This document shows, piece after piece, positions 36,642-45,950 of a DNA stretch of 64,000 bases (position 1 is the stretch's first letter; each line of letters starts with the position of its first letter). A program made the translations under genes and the position numbers. Location: positions 312,531-376,530 of the forward strand of contig NZ_QMHN01000004.1 of the NCBI RefSeq assembly GCF_003313385.1, written 5' to 3'. Source of the stretch: Pedobacter chitinilyticus (GTDB lineage: Bacteria > Bacteroidota > Bacteroidia > Sphingobacteriales > Sphingobacteriaceae). The notes below the pieces were generated by a model. It was not told the origin of the DNA and made no database searches. It saw only the letters and a program-made list of their open reading frames with translations.

Positions 36642-38501
36642 TTAAATTGGTAGTTCTACATAAAAAGTAGTTCCAAATCCTGGCTTGCTTTCAAACCAGA
36701 GCTTGCCGCCTTGAGCTTCAACAAGCTGTTTAGAAATGGCCAATCCTAAACCGAATGATTGCTCGCCAGCTGTTCCAGTCCGTTTGGCATCGGTATACAT
36801 GTCGAATATTTTGGAAGCCAGTTCTTCTGGTATTCCTATGCCATCATCTTTTACAGAAATCAGTGCATGTTGTGCTTCCTTTTGTAAATTTACCTGAATA
36901 GATGATCCTTTGGGGCTAAACTTAATGGCATTGGCAATTAAGTTGCTAACTACCCGCCAAAGTTTTTCCTGATTGGCAAGAATGCTTAAGTTAGCTTTAA
37001 CCTGTAAGTCTATTTGCTGTTCCTTTAGTGCCGCTTTAGGCTGCAAAATATCAACACAGTAACGCAGCATTTCACCCAAGTTAACAGGTTCCTTCTCCAG
37101 TTCGTTTGTTTTGGTATGCGCCAGCAGCAAATCACTTACTAAATCGAGTGATAGTTTTCCAGATGTTTTGATCATTTCCAGCGCCTCTCTATCTTCCTTT
37201 GTACGGCCCTCTTCATACAACATCATTTCAGCAATGCCATATATACCACCTATGGGATTGCGTAAATCGTGGGCTACAATTTGCATCATCCTAGTGTTAT
37301 TGGCCTGGCTTTGTTCTAAGGCATTCAGTGTTTGCTGCATGTTGGAATTTTGAGTCCAAATTTTCTTGTTCAAATCCAATAACCGTCTTCGGTTGTTCCA
37401 TAGCTTAAACAAAGCGAAAATGGTAATAGCCAGAGAAATCCCAAAGGCAACGATAAGGCCTGTTTTTTGCTCGTTTTTCTTGCTTAACAGTTTGTTGTCA
37501 TTTTGAATGGCGTTATATTTTACATAGTCACTGATGAACTTTTTCGACTTTTCCCATTCGGCCGATGTGGCTTTTTCTAGTTCAGCATAAACTTTAATGA
37601 TTTCGTCCTTGTCGCCTAATTGGTTAGCAACCTGTAAAGCATTATTTAAAATATAGATTTCCAAATAACTATCGCCACTTTTTTGGGCTACATGGTAAGC
37701 TTGATAAAAATAGTCGAGTGCTATTTTGGGCTGGTTGTCGTAATACCCAGTCATTAAGAAGAGCGAATTGATTTCTAAACTTGGCAGGTCATTGCGTTGC
37801 GAATCTGATATCAACTGTTTGATAATAGGTAATGCTTGTTGTTTTTGTCCATTTAAAATTAGCAAACGTGCCTGCCACAATAGGTTAAAGCTAAGCATGT
37901 ACTGGTCTTTATAACGACTTGCGATATTTTTAGACTTGTTGAGGTAATATTTAATGCTATCTGTAGAAAGGCTGGGATTTCGGTTACAGTAAGTGAGATA
38001 TACTTCAGACATGATGCTGTCTTTTTCAAGTTTTGTGGTCCCCATTTCGATAGCCTTTTGCAAAAGGGATACAATCTTTTTTCTATCAGAAATACCTTTG
38101 TTCAGAACTTCCACCATGTCTAGGTGTACCCTAATGATTTTCTCTACATCATTTGTTTTTTGGTAAAAAGGCAAGGCACTGCCAAGTATATTTAAAGACT
38201 CGGCATACAGCCCTCTTTTAAAAAAAGAATGGGCAAGTAATAAGTCTGCATCTATTTCTCCTTTTTGGTAACGTAAATTGGCCGCTATTCTCTTGGCCTG
38301 CATTCCGTAGTAAAAGGCACTATCCGTATTTCGGTTGCGGTAAAGTGTTCCCAGCCTGTTTAGGCTGTTTACCTTCATGGTACTGTCTTTGGTTAAAGAT
38401 AGTTTTTGTAGTTCTTGCTTGATTTGACCTTTGGCATCATTGCCAAATAAACAAAGGACAGAAACGAGGATCAAGCAAGCTATAGATTTCGTTCGAGACA
38501 T
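36642..38501 (-). CDS. TPR sensor histidine kinase
   Basis: 619 residues. The signal peptide (TKSIACLILVSVLCLFGNDA) is followed by ~320 residues of tetratricopeptide-type helical repeats (periplasmic), one membrane helix (TGLIVAFGISLAITIFALFKL, ~347-367), and a short coiled linker. The HisKA domain has acceptor His411 (IVAHDLRNPIGGI), and the HATPase domain has NLIANAIKFS, KDDGIGIPEEL and SFGLGLAISKQLVEAQGG. It has no receiver domain and no adjacent response regulator, so its partner is elsewhere. Confidence 0.93.
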   Translation of the reverse strand: MSRTKSIACLILVSVLCLFGNDAKGQIKQELQKLSLTKDSTMKVNSLNRLGTLYRNRNTDSAFYYGMQAKRIAANLRYQKGEIDADLLLAHSFFKRGLYAESLNILGSALPFYQKTNDVEKIIRVHLDMVEVLNKGISDRKKIVSLLQKAIEMGTTKLEKDSIMSEVYLTYCNRNPSLSTDSIKYYLNKSKNIASRYKDQYMLSFNLLWQARLLILNGQKQQALPIIKQLISDSQRNDLPSLEINSLFLMTGYYDNQPKIALDYFYQAYHVAQKSGDSYLEIYILNNALQVANQLGDKDEIIKVYAELEKATSAEWEKSKKFISDYVKYNAIQNDNKLLSKKNEQKTGLIVAFGISLAITIFALFKLWNNRRRLLDLNKKIWTQNSNMQQTLNALEQSQANNTRMMQIVAHDLRNPIGGIYGIAEMMLYEEGRTKEDREALEMIKTSGKLSLDLVSDLLLAHTKTNELEKEPVNLGEMLRYCVDILQPKAALKEQQIDLQVKANLSILANQEKLWRVVSNLIANAIKFSPKGSSIQVNLQKEAQHALISVKDDGIGIPEELASKIFDMYTDAKRTGTAGEQSFGLGLAISKQLVEAQGGKLWFESKPGFGTTFYVELPI

Positions 38502-38638
38502 AGTGATTAGCGTAATAGACTACTTAAAACTACGAAATTAAATTGCATAAACGTGTTTAACACAGAATGAAAAAAATGCCAGTGTCGTGTTATGGTGTAT
38601 TTTGCGTATGAATGGCTAATAAAGCTATGATAGACATT

Positions 38639-38710
38639 CTCGTCATTGCGAGGTACGAAGCAATCTCATCATTATCGCTTTTGGATTGCTTCGTACCTCG
38701 CAATGACGAG
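38639..38710. repeat. Perfect 27-bp inverted repeat
   Basis: Arm 38639-38665 (starting CTCGTCATTGCGAGGTACGA) is the exact reverse complement of 38684-38710, around an 18-nt loop. It lies in the 311-nt gap upstream of the VOC gene, where nothing else is visible. The isolated arm at 7403 belongs to the same family. Confidence 0.9.
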
Positions 38711-38812
38711 CGCAAAAAAATACCAGCGATAGGTATAAACAAATAAAGCGACTTATTGAGCACAAACAAAACCAATAGCCAACTGTTATTTAATCACCTC
38801 AACAACAACAAT

Positions 38813-39211
38813 ATGAAAACGAAGAAGATTTGGGCAAACCTAGCGGTACAAGATGTAGAGCGTACCAGGGCTTTTTATACCGAACTAGGGTTTACGCCCA
38901 ATGGGCACAATAATGCACCTGACTTGGCGAGTTTCTTGTTTGGTGATGACAAATTTATCATTCATTTTTTTCAGAAGGAAGCCTTGCTATCTAACATGCA
39001 GGGTGCATTTGCTTTGGCAAAAGAAGGCAATGAAGTGATTTTTAGCCTCGCTGCAGATACTGATGAGGAAGTTAATGACTGGGCAGATGCCGCTCGTAAG
39101 GCTGGGGCCGATATTTTTCAGAAACCAGGCAGGTATGGAGGTTATTATTTCTGCGCCTTTGCAGATCCAGATGGACATAAATTTAATGTGCTGTCTTTGG
39201 CAGGGATGTAG
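38813..39211 (+). CDS. VOC (glyoxalase/bleomycin-resistance fold) protein
   Basis: 132 residues from the ATG at 38813; an upstream Asn-rich extension to 38756 is not protein-like and is rejected. A single vicinal-oxygen-chelate unit pair: KIWANLAVQDVERTRAFYTE, LGFTPNG, FFQKEAL, and the closing YYFCAFADPDGHKFNVL. Proteins of this subgroup are usually metal-binding dimers with unknown substrate. No resistance or lactoylglutathione context. Single gene. Confidence 0.85.
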   Translation: MKTKKIWANLAVQDVERTRAFYTELGFTPNGHNNAPDLASFLFGDDKFIIHFFQKEALLSNMQGAFALAKEGNEVIFSLAADTDEEVNDWADAARKAGADIFQKPGRYGGYYFCAFADPDGHKFNVLSLAGM

Positions 39212-39335
39212 TATAGCGCTGTAACCATTTGATGTTAATTAGCCATTTAAATATATGACACACCTGGTTTACTGAGCCATGTGCTTAGCTATTCGGTGAA
39301 CTTTAGAGGTTTGCTGTTCAATTGATTCTTTTTTT

Positions 39336-39603
39336 AGTACGACATTGATTCGTTGTTATACGATATTACCTTGTTGTCGATCAGCATTTGTTTTTTATTG
39401 TACGACACTTTTATATTGTTATATAACACTTATTCTTTGTTGTATGACATTTTTCTATTGTCGTATAACATTTGCTCTTTGTTGTATAACTTTTTTCTAT
39501 TGTTGTACAACAATGTCTTATTGTCGATAAGCATTGATTTAAATTCATACGACATTGTTCCGTTGTTGATATACATTGATACGTTGTTTTACAGCATTTG
39601 TGC
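39336..39603. repeat. Array of ~13 degenerate 21-bp repeats built on a GTTGTAYRAC near-palindrome
   Basis: Units follow GTTGTATAACATTTTTCTAT-like consensus. Five consecutive units (from ~39418 to 39522) are each exactly 21 nt; outer units are 16-24 nt. The core GTYGTAYRAC is close to self-complementary and exactly so in GTTGTACAAC (~39502). The 21-nt period equals two helical turns. Frames through the array give heptapeptide repeats on both strands (LLYNFFL-like, CYTTIEK-like), but no start signals or plausible protein. Not a CRISPR: there are no constant repeats or unique spacers. The rest of 39212-39967 holds only the structured repeat at 39681. Confidence 0.75.
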
Positions 39604-39680
39604 AGATATAAAAGGCTTTGCATTGTTGTTAATAGGAAGTTTTAAAGGTATGGTGTTTTTTGGCAGTGCCATTAGTCGCT

Positions 39681-39757
39681 AGCCCCGACAGCAATGGAAA
39701 GCCCGCAGGTTGAGGAACGAAACCGAGGACTTGCAATGTATGGCGGGACTGCTGTTG
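39681..39757. repeat. Structured CCCG-type intergenic repeat, copy 1
   Basis: The outer arms GACAGCA...CCCGC (39687-39706) and GCGGGACTGCTGTT (39743-39756) pair with an asymmetric bulge. An inner GGTT...AACC hairpin lies between. A second copy with the same GGAAAGCCC...GAGGACTTG...GCGGG order is at 48287-48352. Confidence 0.7.
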
Positions 39758-39967
39758 GTGGGCAGCAGGAGTTTTGCGCTTCTAAAAGATATGGGCATTT
39801 GATTAAAAGATATTGGGTAAACTAAAAGTGTTTATTAGCAAGTGGTTTGGTGGGGCTTGCAAGCTTTTTTGGAATGTAAAATTTTGTTAAACTTAGCGGT
39901 AATGGTCCGCTAGTTAGTCAATAAATCCTATATTTAGCACACTTAGCACTAAGCAAACCGTGTATTA

Positions 39968-42685
39968 ATGAAAGCAATTAAAGTTCTGGTCCTGTTATTT
40001 TGTTTGAGCACTACATTGGCTTACGCCCAACAAGATACTGCCGCCTTAAATACCATTATCAACAAAACTAAGCGCCTTAATGCGGAGCAACCGCTTGAAA
40101 AGGTATACTTGCATTTTGATAAACCTTATTATGCCGTGGCCGATACGATTTGGTTTAAGGCTTATGTGACCACGCAGGGTACTTTACCTTCGCCGCTGAG
40201 TAAGATTGTTTATGTGGAGGTTTACAATGCGGTGGATTCGTTGGTGCAAACGGTAAAGCTGCCCGTTAAAAATAGTGTGGCTTATGGGAATATTCCTTTG
40301 CCGATGAATACTTACAAACAGGGTAATTATTACATAAGGGCTTACACGTTGTGGATGCTGAACTTTGAAGCTGAATATTTTTTCTCGAAAAACATTTTGA
40401 TTGGTGAGGCTATTGACAAGCAGTTGCTTACCAATATTAGTTATACCAATACGCCCACGGATAAGGCCATTAAAACTACGGCCCGTATACAGTTTAAGGA
40501 TACGAGCAAGAAGCCACTGGCCAACAAAACGGTTAATTGGCGATTGTTTCATAATTATGATGTGTTTAGCAGTGGCCGAGGAACTACGGATGCGAATGGT
40601 TATTTAACGGTAACGATTACTAGCAAGGCTGGCGATCCTATTAAAAAAGGGACTTTGGTAGCTGATGTGAGCATCGCTGATAAGGAGCTGGCTAGTGCTA
40701 GTTTTAACATTAGGCAGAATGATAACGGCATTGATTTTCAATTGTTCCCAGAGGGGGGAGAGTTGATTGTGGGGATTCCGAACCAGGTGGGTTTTAAAGC
40801 GGTACTGCCAAGTGGCTTGGGTGCGGATGTAAAGGGGAGCATTGTGGATGAGCAGAACAACGAAGTGGGTACTTTTGCTTCTACTTTTGCGGGTATTGGT
40901 AGTTTCTTTATTTCGCCAGAGGCTGGTAAGAGCTATAAAGTAAAATACTCGGGTAAAGATGGCTTAAGCAAAACCGTTGAGGTACCTAAAGCGGTTGACG
41001 GGATTACTTTGCAGGTGAACAATACAGCGGTAACTGACGTTATTAACTTACGTATTTTGGCTAGTAATGCCTTTTTTGAAGCCAACAAGGAGAAGTTGTT
41101 TTACTTGGTGGGGCAAAACAGTAACAATGTGGCCTATGGCGCACAAATGAATTTAAAGAACCAAGTGATTACGGTTAAAATTCCTAAGCAAAACTTTCCA
41201 TCGGGCATTGCGCAGTTGACGCTTTTTAACGAAAGAAGTGAACCTGTGAGTGAACGTTTGGTGTTTGTGTTGCATAACGATGTGATGAATTTAGCCCTTA
41301 AGGCCAATTTGCCTACTTACAAACCTCGCCAAAAAGTAAAGATAAGTTTAGATGCAAAAAGTAAGGGACAACCGGTTGCGGGCGATTTTTCGGTAAGTGT
41401 TACGGATGAAACGAAGGTTCCTAGTGATGAGAATAATGAGGTGACTATTTTGAGCTCGTTATTGCTTACTTCTGATTTAAAGGGTTATGTTGAAAAGCCG
41501 AATTACTATTTTAACAAAACTGATGAAAAGAAATTGGGCGAACTGGATAAACTGATGTTGACACAGGGTTATAGAAGGTTTGCTTACAAGGAGATATTGG
41601 CAGGTCGTTATCCTAAAATATTTTTATTGCCTGAGCAGGGCATCAGTATTTCGGGAACTTTGAGGGATCTTACGGGCATGCCTATTAAAAAGGGTGCTAT
41701 GCGCATGATGGTGACGGGCAAGCCTATTTCGGCCCAAACGATTACCAGCAATGTGGGGGTATTTAACTTTAAGGATCTGGTATTCCCCGATTCGTCGCAA
41801 GTGGTAATAAGCGCACGTTATAACCCTAACTATAATAATTTAATGATCATGTTGGATGGTAGTCCAACGGCAGCCAGGGGAACGAATGTACATGCGGCTG
41901 ATGAGATAGAGAATATTGATACTGCAATGGCTTCTTATTTGAGTAACAGCCAAAGGCAATATCGCTTTATGCGTACGCTTAAAACAGTAGAAATTAAAGG
42001 TGCGGGAGTTAAGCGCCCTAGTCATTCGGACCATGCGGCTTTATCAGGGCTTAGTCAAGTCCCAGATCGTTTGATTGAAGGGGCAAGATTTGAAGGTTGT
42101 AATATACTTTTGGAATGCTTAAAAACGCAGGTGCCAAGTTTAACTTATGATTTTCAAGAACAAAAGTTTTTTATAACTAGAGACTATAATGCAGGTACCC
42201 GTGTTCCAGTAGCTATTTTCTTAAACGGAATGTTTATAGATGCCAATGGAATTAATACTGTTAACGCGTCTGATGTTGAATCTGTAGAAGTCTTCTTGAA
42301 CGACCCATTAGGTACAGTAGATAGAATGTATAGAACGAGAGGCGTGTTGGTTGTGAATACTAAAAAAATACCTAAAGGTGAGAAAATGTCTAAGCAAGAT
42401 TTCTTGGATATGCTTCCTAAAAAGTATGAAGTGAAGTATACACCACAGGGCTATAGCAAAGAACGTGAATTTTATTCACCAAAGTATGCGCCAAATGCTG
42501 CTGTAACTAGTAACGATTTAAGAACAACGATTTACTGGAATCCTAAACTTATTACTGATGAAAAAGGCAACGTTAGCTTTGAGTTTAATAATGCCGATGG
42601 AAAAGGTAACTACAGGGTAGTGGTAGAGGGAATAGATAAAAATGGCAATGTAGGCCGCAGTGTAATGAGGTATGTAGTGAAATAG
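39968..42685 (+). CDS. Exported MG2/carboxypeptidase-regulatory protein with TonB-plug-like domain
   Basis: 905 residues. The signal peptide (KAIKVLVLLFCLSTTLAYA) is followed by alpha-2-macroglobulin-type MG beta-sandwich domains (EKVYLHFDKPYYAVADTIWF, GNYYIRAYT, FQLFPEGGELIVG). A carboxypeptidase-regulatory-like domain lies near 560-640 (ISISGTLRDLTGMPIKKGAM). A receptor-plug-like region is near 690-800 (PVAIFLNGMFIDANG, then VESVEVFLNDP). The end returns to an MG-like strand set (TIYWNPKLITDEKGNVSFEF). It lacks a beta-barrel, so it is not itself a transporter; such proteins are thought to work at the outer membrane with partners. Role unproven. Confidence 0.8.
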   Translation: MKAIKVLVLLFCLSTTLAYAQQDTAALNTIINKTKRLNAEQPLEKVYLHFDKPYYAVADTIWFKAYVTTQGTLPSPLSKIVYVEVYNAVDSLVQTVKLPVKNSVAYGNIPLPMNTYKQGNYYIRAYTLWMLNFEAEYFFSKNILIGEAIDKQLLTNISYTNTPTDKAIKTTARIQFKDTSKKPLANKTVNWRLFHNYDVFSSGRGTTDANGYLTVTITSKAGDPIKKGTLVADVSIADKELASASFNIRQNDNGIDFQLFPEGGELIVGIPNQVGFKAVLPSGLGADVKGSIVDEQNNEVGTFASTFAGIGSFFISPEAGKSYKVKYSGKDGLSKTVEVPKAVDGITLQVNNTAVTDVINLRILASNAFFEANKEKLFYLVGQNSNNVAYGAQMNLKNQVITVKIPKQNFPSGIAQLTLFNERSEPVSERLVFVLHNDVMNLALKANLPTYKPRQKVKISLDAKSKGQPVAGDFSVSVTDETKVPSDENNEVTILSSLLLTSDLKGYVEKPNYYFNKTDEKKLGELDKLMLTQGYRRFAYKEILAGRYPKIFLLPEQGISISGTLRDLTGMPIKKGAMRMMVTGKPISAQTITSNVGVFNFKDLVFPDSSQVVISARYNPNYNNLMIMLDGSPTAARGTNVHAADEIENIDTAMASYLSNSQRQYRFMRTLKTVEIKGAGVKRPSHSDHAALSGLSQVPDRLIEGARFEGCNILLECLKTQVPSLTYDFQEQKFFITRDYNAGTRVPVAIFLNGMFIDANGINTVNASDVESVEVFLNDPLGTVDRMYRTRGVLVVNTKKIPKGEKMSKQDFLDMLPKKYEVKYTPQGYSKEREFYSPKYAPNAAVTSNDLRTTIYWNPKLITDEKGNVSFEFNNADGKGNYRVVVEGIDKNGNVGRSVMRYVVK

Positions 42686-42704
42686 GGTGTTCGAGCGAAA
42701 ATCT

Positions 42705-42870
42705 TTAAAACCATCTAAGACACCTAAGATCATTTAAGTTGGTATGCGCCAAATCTAAGATGTGCTAAGGTGGCTAAGGTGACTTTTCTTTTAAACATTA
42801 AGGAATTAAGATCATTAAGGCATTGGGTCTAAAAAAACTAAAATGTTCTTAAATGTCTAAGGTGTGTCGA
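42705..42870. repeat. Diverged copy of the 29.7-kb repeat family
   Basis: CATCTAAGACACCTAAGATC (from 42711), then TGCTAAGGTGGCTAAGGTGA, ATTAAGGAATTAAG and AAATGTCTAAGGTGTG repeat the vocabulary of the tandem element at 29730-30219 in shuffled form. Confidence 0.55.
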
Positions 42871-42879
42871 TTTACTAAT

Positions 42880-43239
42880 CTAATTCACCGCACTTTTAAC
42901 TTCTCGCACCATCTTATCAAAAAACTCAAGGCCAGCAGCGCTATTCTTTGAATTTAATAACTCCATTTCCAATTTGCCTGGATTAAAACGAAGGTAGAAA
43001 ACAGCTCCATTGGCTAAAGTCAATTCCTTTCCGCCGCTTAGGTTTTTGTTTAATAATAAGCTATCCTGATCTTTGAAGGCATTCTTTAAAACATTAAGTA
43101 CCCTGTCTGTTTTTCGCTCTGGGTATTCGGCCAGCATTTCGTAGCGAGTGGCTGTTTTACTTACTTTAACAGAGGTGCGGCCTTGGTTACAGGCGTAAAT
43201 CATGGTTAATATCACCATTAATAACATTATTCTTTTCAT
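42880..43239 (-). CDS. Small putative lipoprotein
   Basis: 119 residues. The leader RIMLLMVILTMIYAC ends with a lipobox-like Ile-Tyr-Ala-Cys, predicting lipidation at Cys17. The mature part alternates charged helices and a short beta segment (GAVFYLRFNPGKLEMELL). I do not recognise the family. It lies 42 nt downstream of the outer-membrane receptor gene on the same strand and is probably co-transcribed. Confidence 0.65.
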   Translation of the reverse strand: MKRIMLLMVILTMIYACNQGRTSVKVSKTATRYEMLAEYPERKTDRVLNVLKNAFKDQDSLLLNKNLSGGKELTLANGAVFYLRFNPGKLEMELLNSKNSAAGLEFFDKMVREVKSAVN

Positions 43240-43281
43240 CTCAGTATTTTTAAAATTTAAGCATTTAACTTTCCATACAAG

Positions 43282-45732
43282 CTATCCGCCTGTACGACCT
43301 TTAATATCTTCAAGTGATGTTTTACGGTTACGTGCCGATTTCACTTGTTGGTTACCAAAACTATAATTGATACTGAAGGAAGCCCTTCTATTCACATAAT
43401 GGTTGGTAACATACATATCCACATTCTGGTATTTCATACGGCCCTCCCAATAGTTGGTGTTCAAAATGTCATCCACACTTAAGCGTAATTTTATTCGGTT
43501 TTGCATTAAACTTTTTTGTACACCCAAGTTTAGGGCGTATTGGGCAATGGTCGTTTCCTCCACACCCCTTATCCTTGGCGAATCGTACCAAAAGCTTAAC
43601 TCGGCCCTAAATGTTTTGGAGAAAACAAAGGATTGTGAAGTGTTGAAATTAAAGGAAACCTTAGATTTTTGGAATTGAGCACCTACCAAAGTTCCGTCTT
43701 CATATTTTTGATAATTGGCTGAGAAGTTATTTTGCATGCTCCATTGCTTGGTGATTTTAAGAGGGACAAACAAATTGGCATTATATAAATTGGCATGTCC
43801 AAAGTTTTGGCGCTGAACTTCTATTTGCCTGGTGGCATCGTTTTGTCGGCTCACCTGCGTAATCATTCCCCTTACGTCGGCATAATTAAACGACAGCGAG
43901 AACTCCTTAAAATTGTAGGCAAATTCAAAATTATCGGTAAACTGCGCATTAAGGTAAGGGTTGCCGCTATCAATGGTATATGGGTCAAGGTACTGTACAA
44001 ATGGGTTTAACTGTTGGTAGCTTGGGCGGTCGATACGACGGCTATAAGAGTAATTGAAACTGTGGTTTTTGCTCAATTCTTGTTTAAGGAAAACAGAAGG
44101 GAACAGCGATACATAATTGCGGTCGACGATTTTATTACTGGTTATCGAATGTCCTTTGCTGTGCGTATGCTCGGCCCTCAAACCTAATTGTAAATCCCAT
44201 TTTTTCCAAGTTTTGGAGAGGTTGGAGTAAGCCGCATTGATATTTTCTTTATAGATGAAAAGATTTGAGCGACCCAATATATCAGCCCATGAACCGTTGC
44301 TCAATTGCTCTGAAACAAAATCATTATTGGTATTTACAAAGCTGCTTTTTAGTCCTGCTTCAAACTTTAGGGTTTTGGAGAAAGGCCATGAAAAATCTGT
44401 TTTGGCAGCAATCACATCTATCTTGGCATCAACGATATTACGTAGATTAGAGCTATTGGTTTCTTGTTGTGCAGTATTGAGGTAGCGAGCGTCAAAGCTA
44501 TCATTCCTATCCATAGTGTAATTGGCATAATCAACATCAAAAGTAATATTGGCTTCCTCCTTTGGTAGGTCATGTTTGACGTTAAAATTGGCCGTTACAT
44601 TTTGCATTTTACTGTTGTTGCCATTGTTTTGTTTGATATAGCTTAATGTATGTGTGTTTCCTTGGTACTCGTTAACATCGGCACTGCTCAATCCCATCAC
44701 TTCATTTTTAGCATTAAAAAAATCAACCATTACCCCTAATACCGTCTTTTTAGAAGCATAATAATCTGCACCAATTTTGGCCGAATAACCAGGGCTTTTT
44801 TGTTTGCGGTTAAACGATTGGTCAAAGGTGGTGCGCATTGAGGGGGTATTGGCGGTTCTGGTCAGCAAAGTTTCGTTAAAACCAGAGCGGGTGTTGTAGG
44901 TGGTGTTACCAAAAATATTCCATTGCTCCGTTCGGTGGTTCAAATTTAGGTTGGCACTATGGCGGTATAAGTTGTTAGGGCCATCTTTAACGCCGCCCCA
45001 TCCAGTATTTAGAACCGCACTGCCATTGGTGCCAAAGTTTTTGTTTCTTTTTAGTTTAATATTGATGATCCCCGCATTACCAGCGGCATCATATTTAGAA
45101 GAAGGATTGGTGATTAGTTCAATACTAGCTACTTGGTCGCTGGTCATGTTGCTTAATACCGTAGTAATATCGGCACCAGATAGGTAGTTCGTTTTACCAT
45201 CCACCATTACGGTAATGCCCGCTTTGTTGTTCAGCTTAATTTGATCCGTTTGGCGGTCTATGGTTACTCCAGGTGCTTTTTCCAAAAGTTCAAGCACGCT
45301 ATTTCCCGCTGCAGTTGCATTGTTTTCTACGTTGAGTACCGTTTTATCGGCTTTGCGTTCTACAAAAGGCTTTTGTCCCACTACACTTACTTCTTTCAAT
45401 TGTTTGCTGGTGCTTTGCATTTTTATTTCTGGTAGTTGTAAGTCACTGCCCGAGAAGCTAAATTTTTGACCGTTATAAGGTTGGTAGCCCACCATTTTTA
45501 CTCGCAATAGGTATTGACCTTCGCTAACATTTACAAACTGGTACAGTCCATCTAAATTGGCCGATACCTCCATTGTTTTTGTAGTATCAGCGATGTTTAC
45601 CAATTTCACCAAACTGTAGGGTAGTGGCTCGTTGGTTTCGGTAACGATCTTTCCGCTGATGTTCCCCTTTTTTTGAGCAAAAGCAGCCCCCCACGCCAAA
45701 AGGCATGTCATTATTAGTAATATTTTTTTCAT
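43282..45732 (-). CDS. TonB-dependent outer-membrane beta-barrel protein (PF14905-like)
   Basis: 816 residues. The signal peptide (KKILLIMTCLLAWGAAFA) is followed by a carboxypeptidase-regulatory-like domain at ~22-105 (KKGNISGKIVTETNEPLPYS), a plug at ~120-225 (NSVLELLEKAPGVTIDR, ITVMVDGKTNYLSGADI, SKYDAAGNAGIINIKLK), and a ~570-residue barrel of the Outer membrane protein beta-barrel family. No STN domain, so it is not linked to a sigma factor. Ligand unknown. A small lipoprotein gene follows. Confidence 0.92.
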   Translation of the reverse strand: MKKILLIMTCLLAWGAAFAQKKGNISGKIVTETNEPLPYSLVKLVNIADTTKTMEVSANLDGLYQFVNVSEGQYLLRVKMVGYQPYNGQKFSFSGSDLQLPEIKMQSTSKQLKEVSVVGQKPFVERKADKTVLNVENNATAAGNSVLELLEKAPGVTIDRQTDQIKLNNKAGITVMVDGKTNYLSGADITTVLSNMTSDQVASIELITNPSSKYDAAGNAGIINIKLKRNKNFGTNGSAVLNTGWGGVKDGPNNLYRHSANLNLNHRTEQWNIFGNTTYNTRSGFNETLLTRTANTPSMRTTFDQSFNRKQKSPGYSAKIGADYYASKKTVLGVMVDFFNAKNEVMGLSSADVNEYQGNTHTLSYIKQNNGNNSKMQNVTANFNVKHDLPKEEANITFDVDYANYTMDRNDSFDARYLNTAQQETNSSNLRNIVDAKIDVIAAKTDFSWPFSKTLKFEAGLKSSFVNTNNDFVSEQLSNGSWADILGRSNLFIYKENINAAYSNLSKTWKKWDLQLGLRAEHTHSKGHSITSNKIVDRNYVSLFPSVFLKQELSKNHSFNYSYSRRIDRPSYQQLNPFVQYLDPYTIDSGNPYLNAQFTDNFEFAYNFKEFSLSFNYADVRGMITQVSRQNDATRQIEVQRQNFGHANLYNANLFVPLKITKQWSMQNNFSANYQKYEDGTLVGAQFQKSKVSFNFNTSQSFVFSKTFRAELSFWYDSPRIRGVEETTIAQYALNLGVQKSLMQNRIKLRLSVDDILNTNYWEGRMKYQNVDMYVTNHYVNRRASFSINYSFGNQQVKSARNRKTSLEDIKGRTGG

Positions 45733-45950
45733 GATTTTTCTTTTTTAGGATTTAGGGAATTAGCGCTAGTGATTGGTTTATGATTGATGTACTAATCAGT
45801 GCTACTTATTCACTATTTTTTATACAATAGGATGGCCCTCCTCCTTTTTGGAAGACATTTTAGGTGATAAAAATGGGTAAGTATAAAATAGTTAGGGATC
45901 AGTAAACTATCGTGTTTTTTCGTTTACCGATACCTAACGGGAATGATTAT

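Noticed and set aside
39336..39603. CRISPR-like repetition
   Set aside because: Units are ~21 nt, degenerate and contiguous, with no constant repeat plus unique spacers and no cas genes.
39353..39682. Open frames on both strands across the 21-bp array
   Set aside because: They arise because 21 is a multiple of three; products are Leu/Tyr or Cys/Thr heptads without a plausible start or homologous fold.
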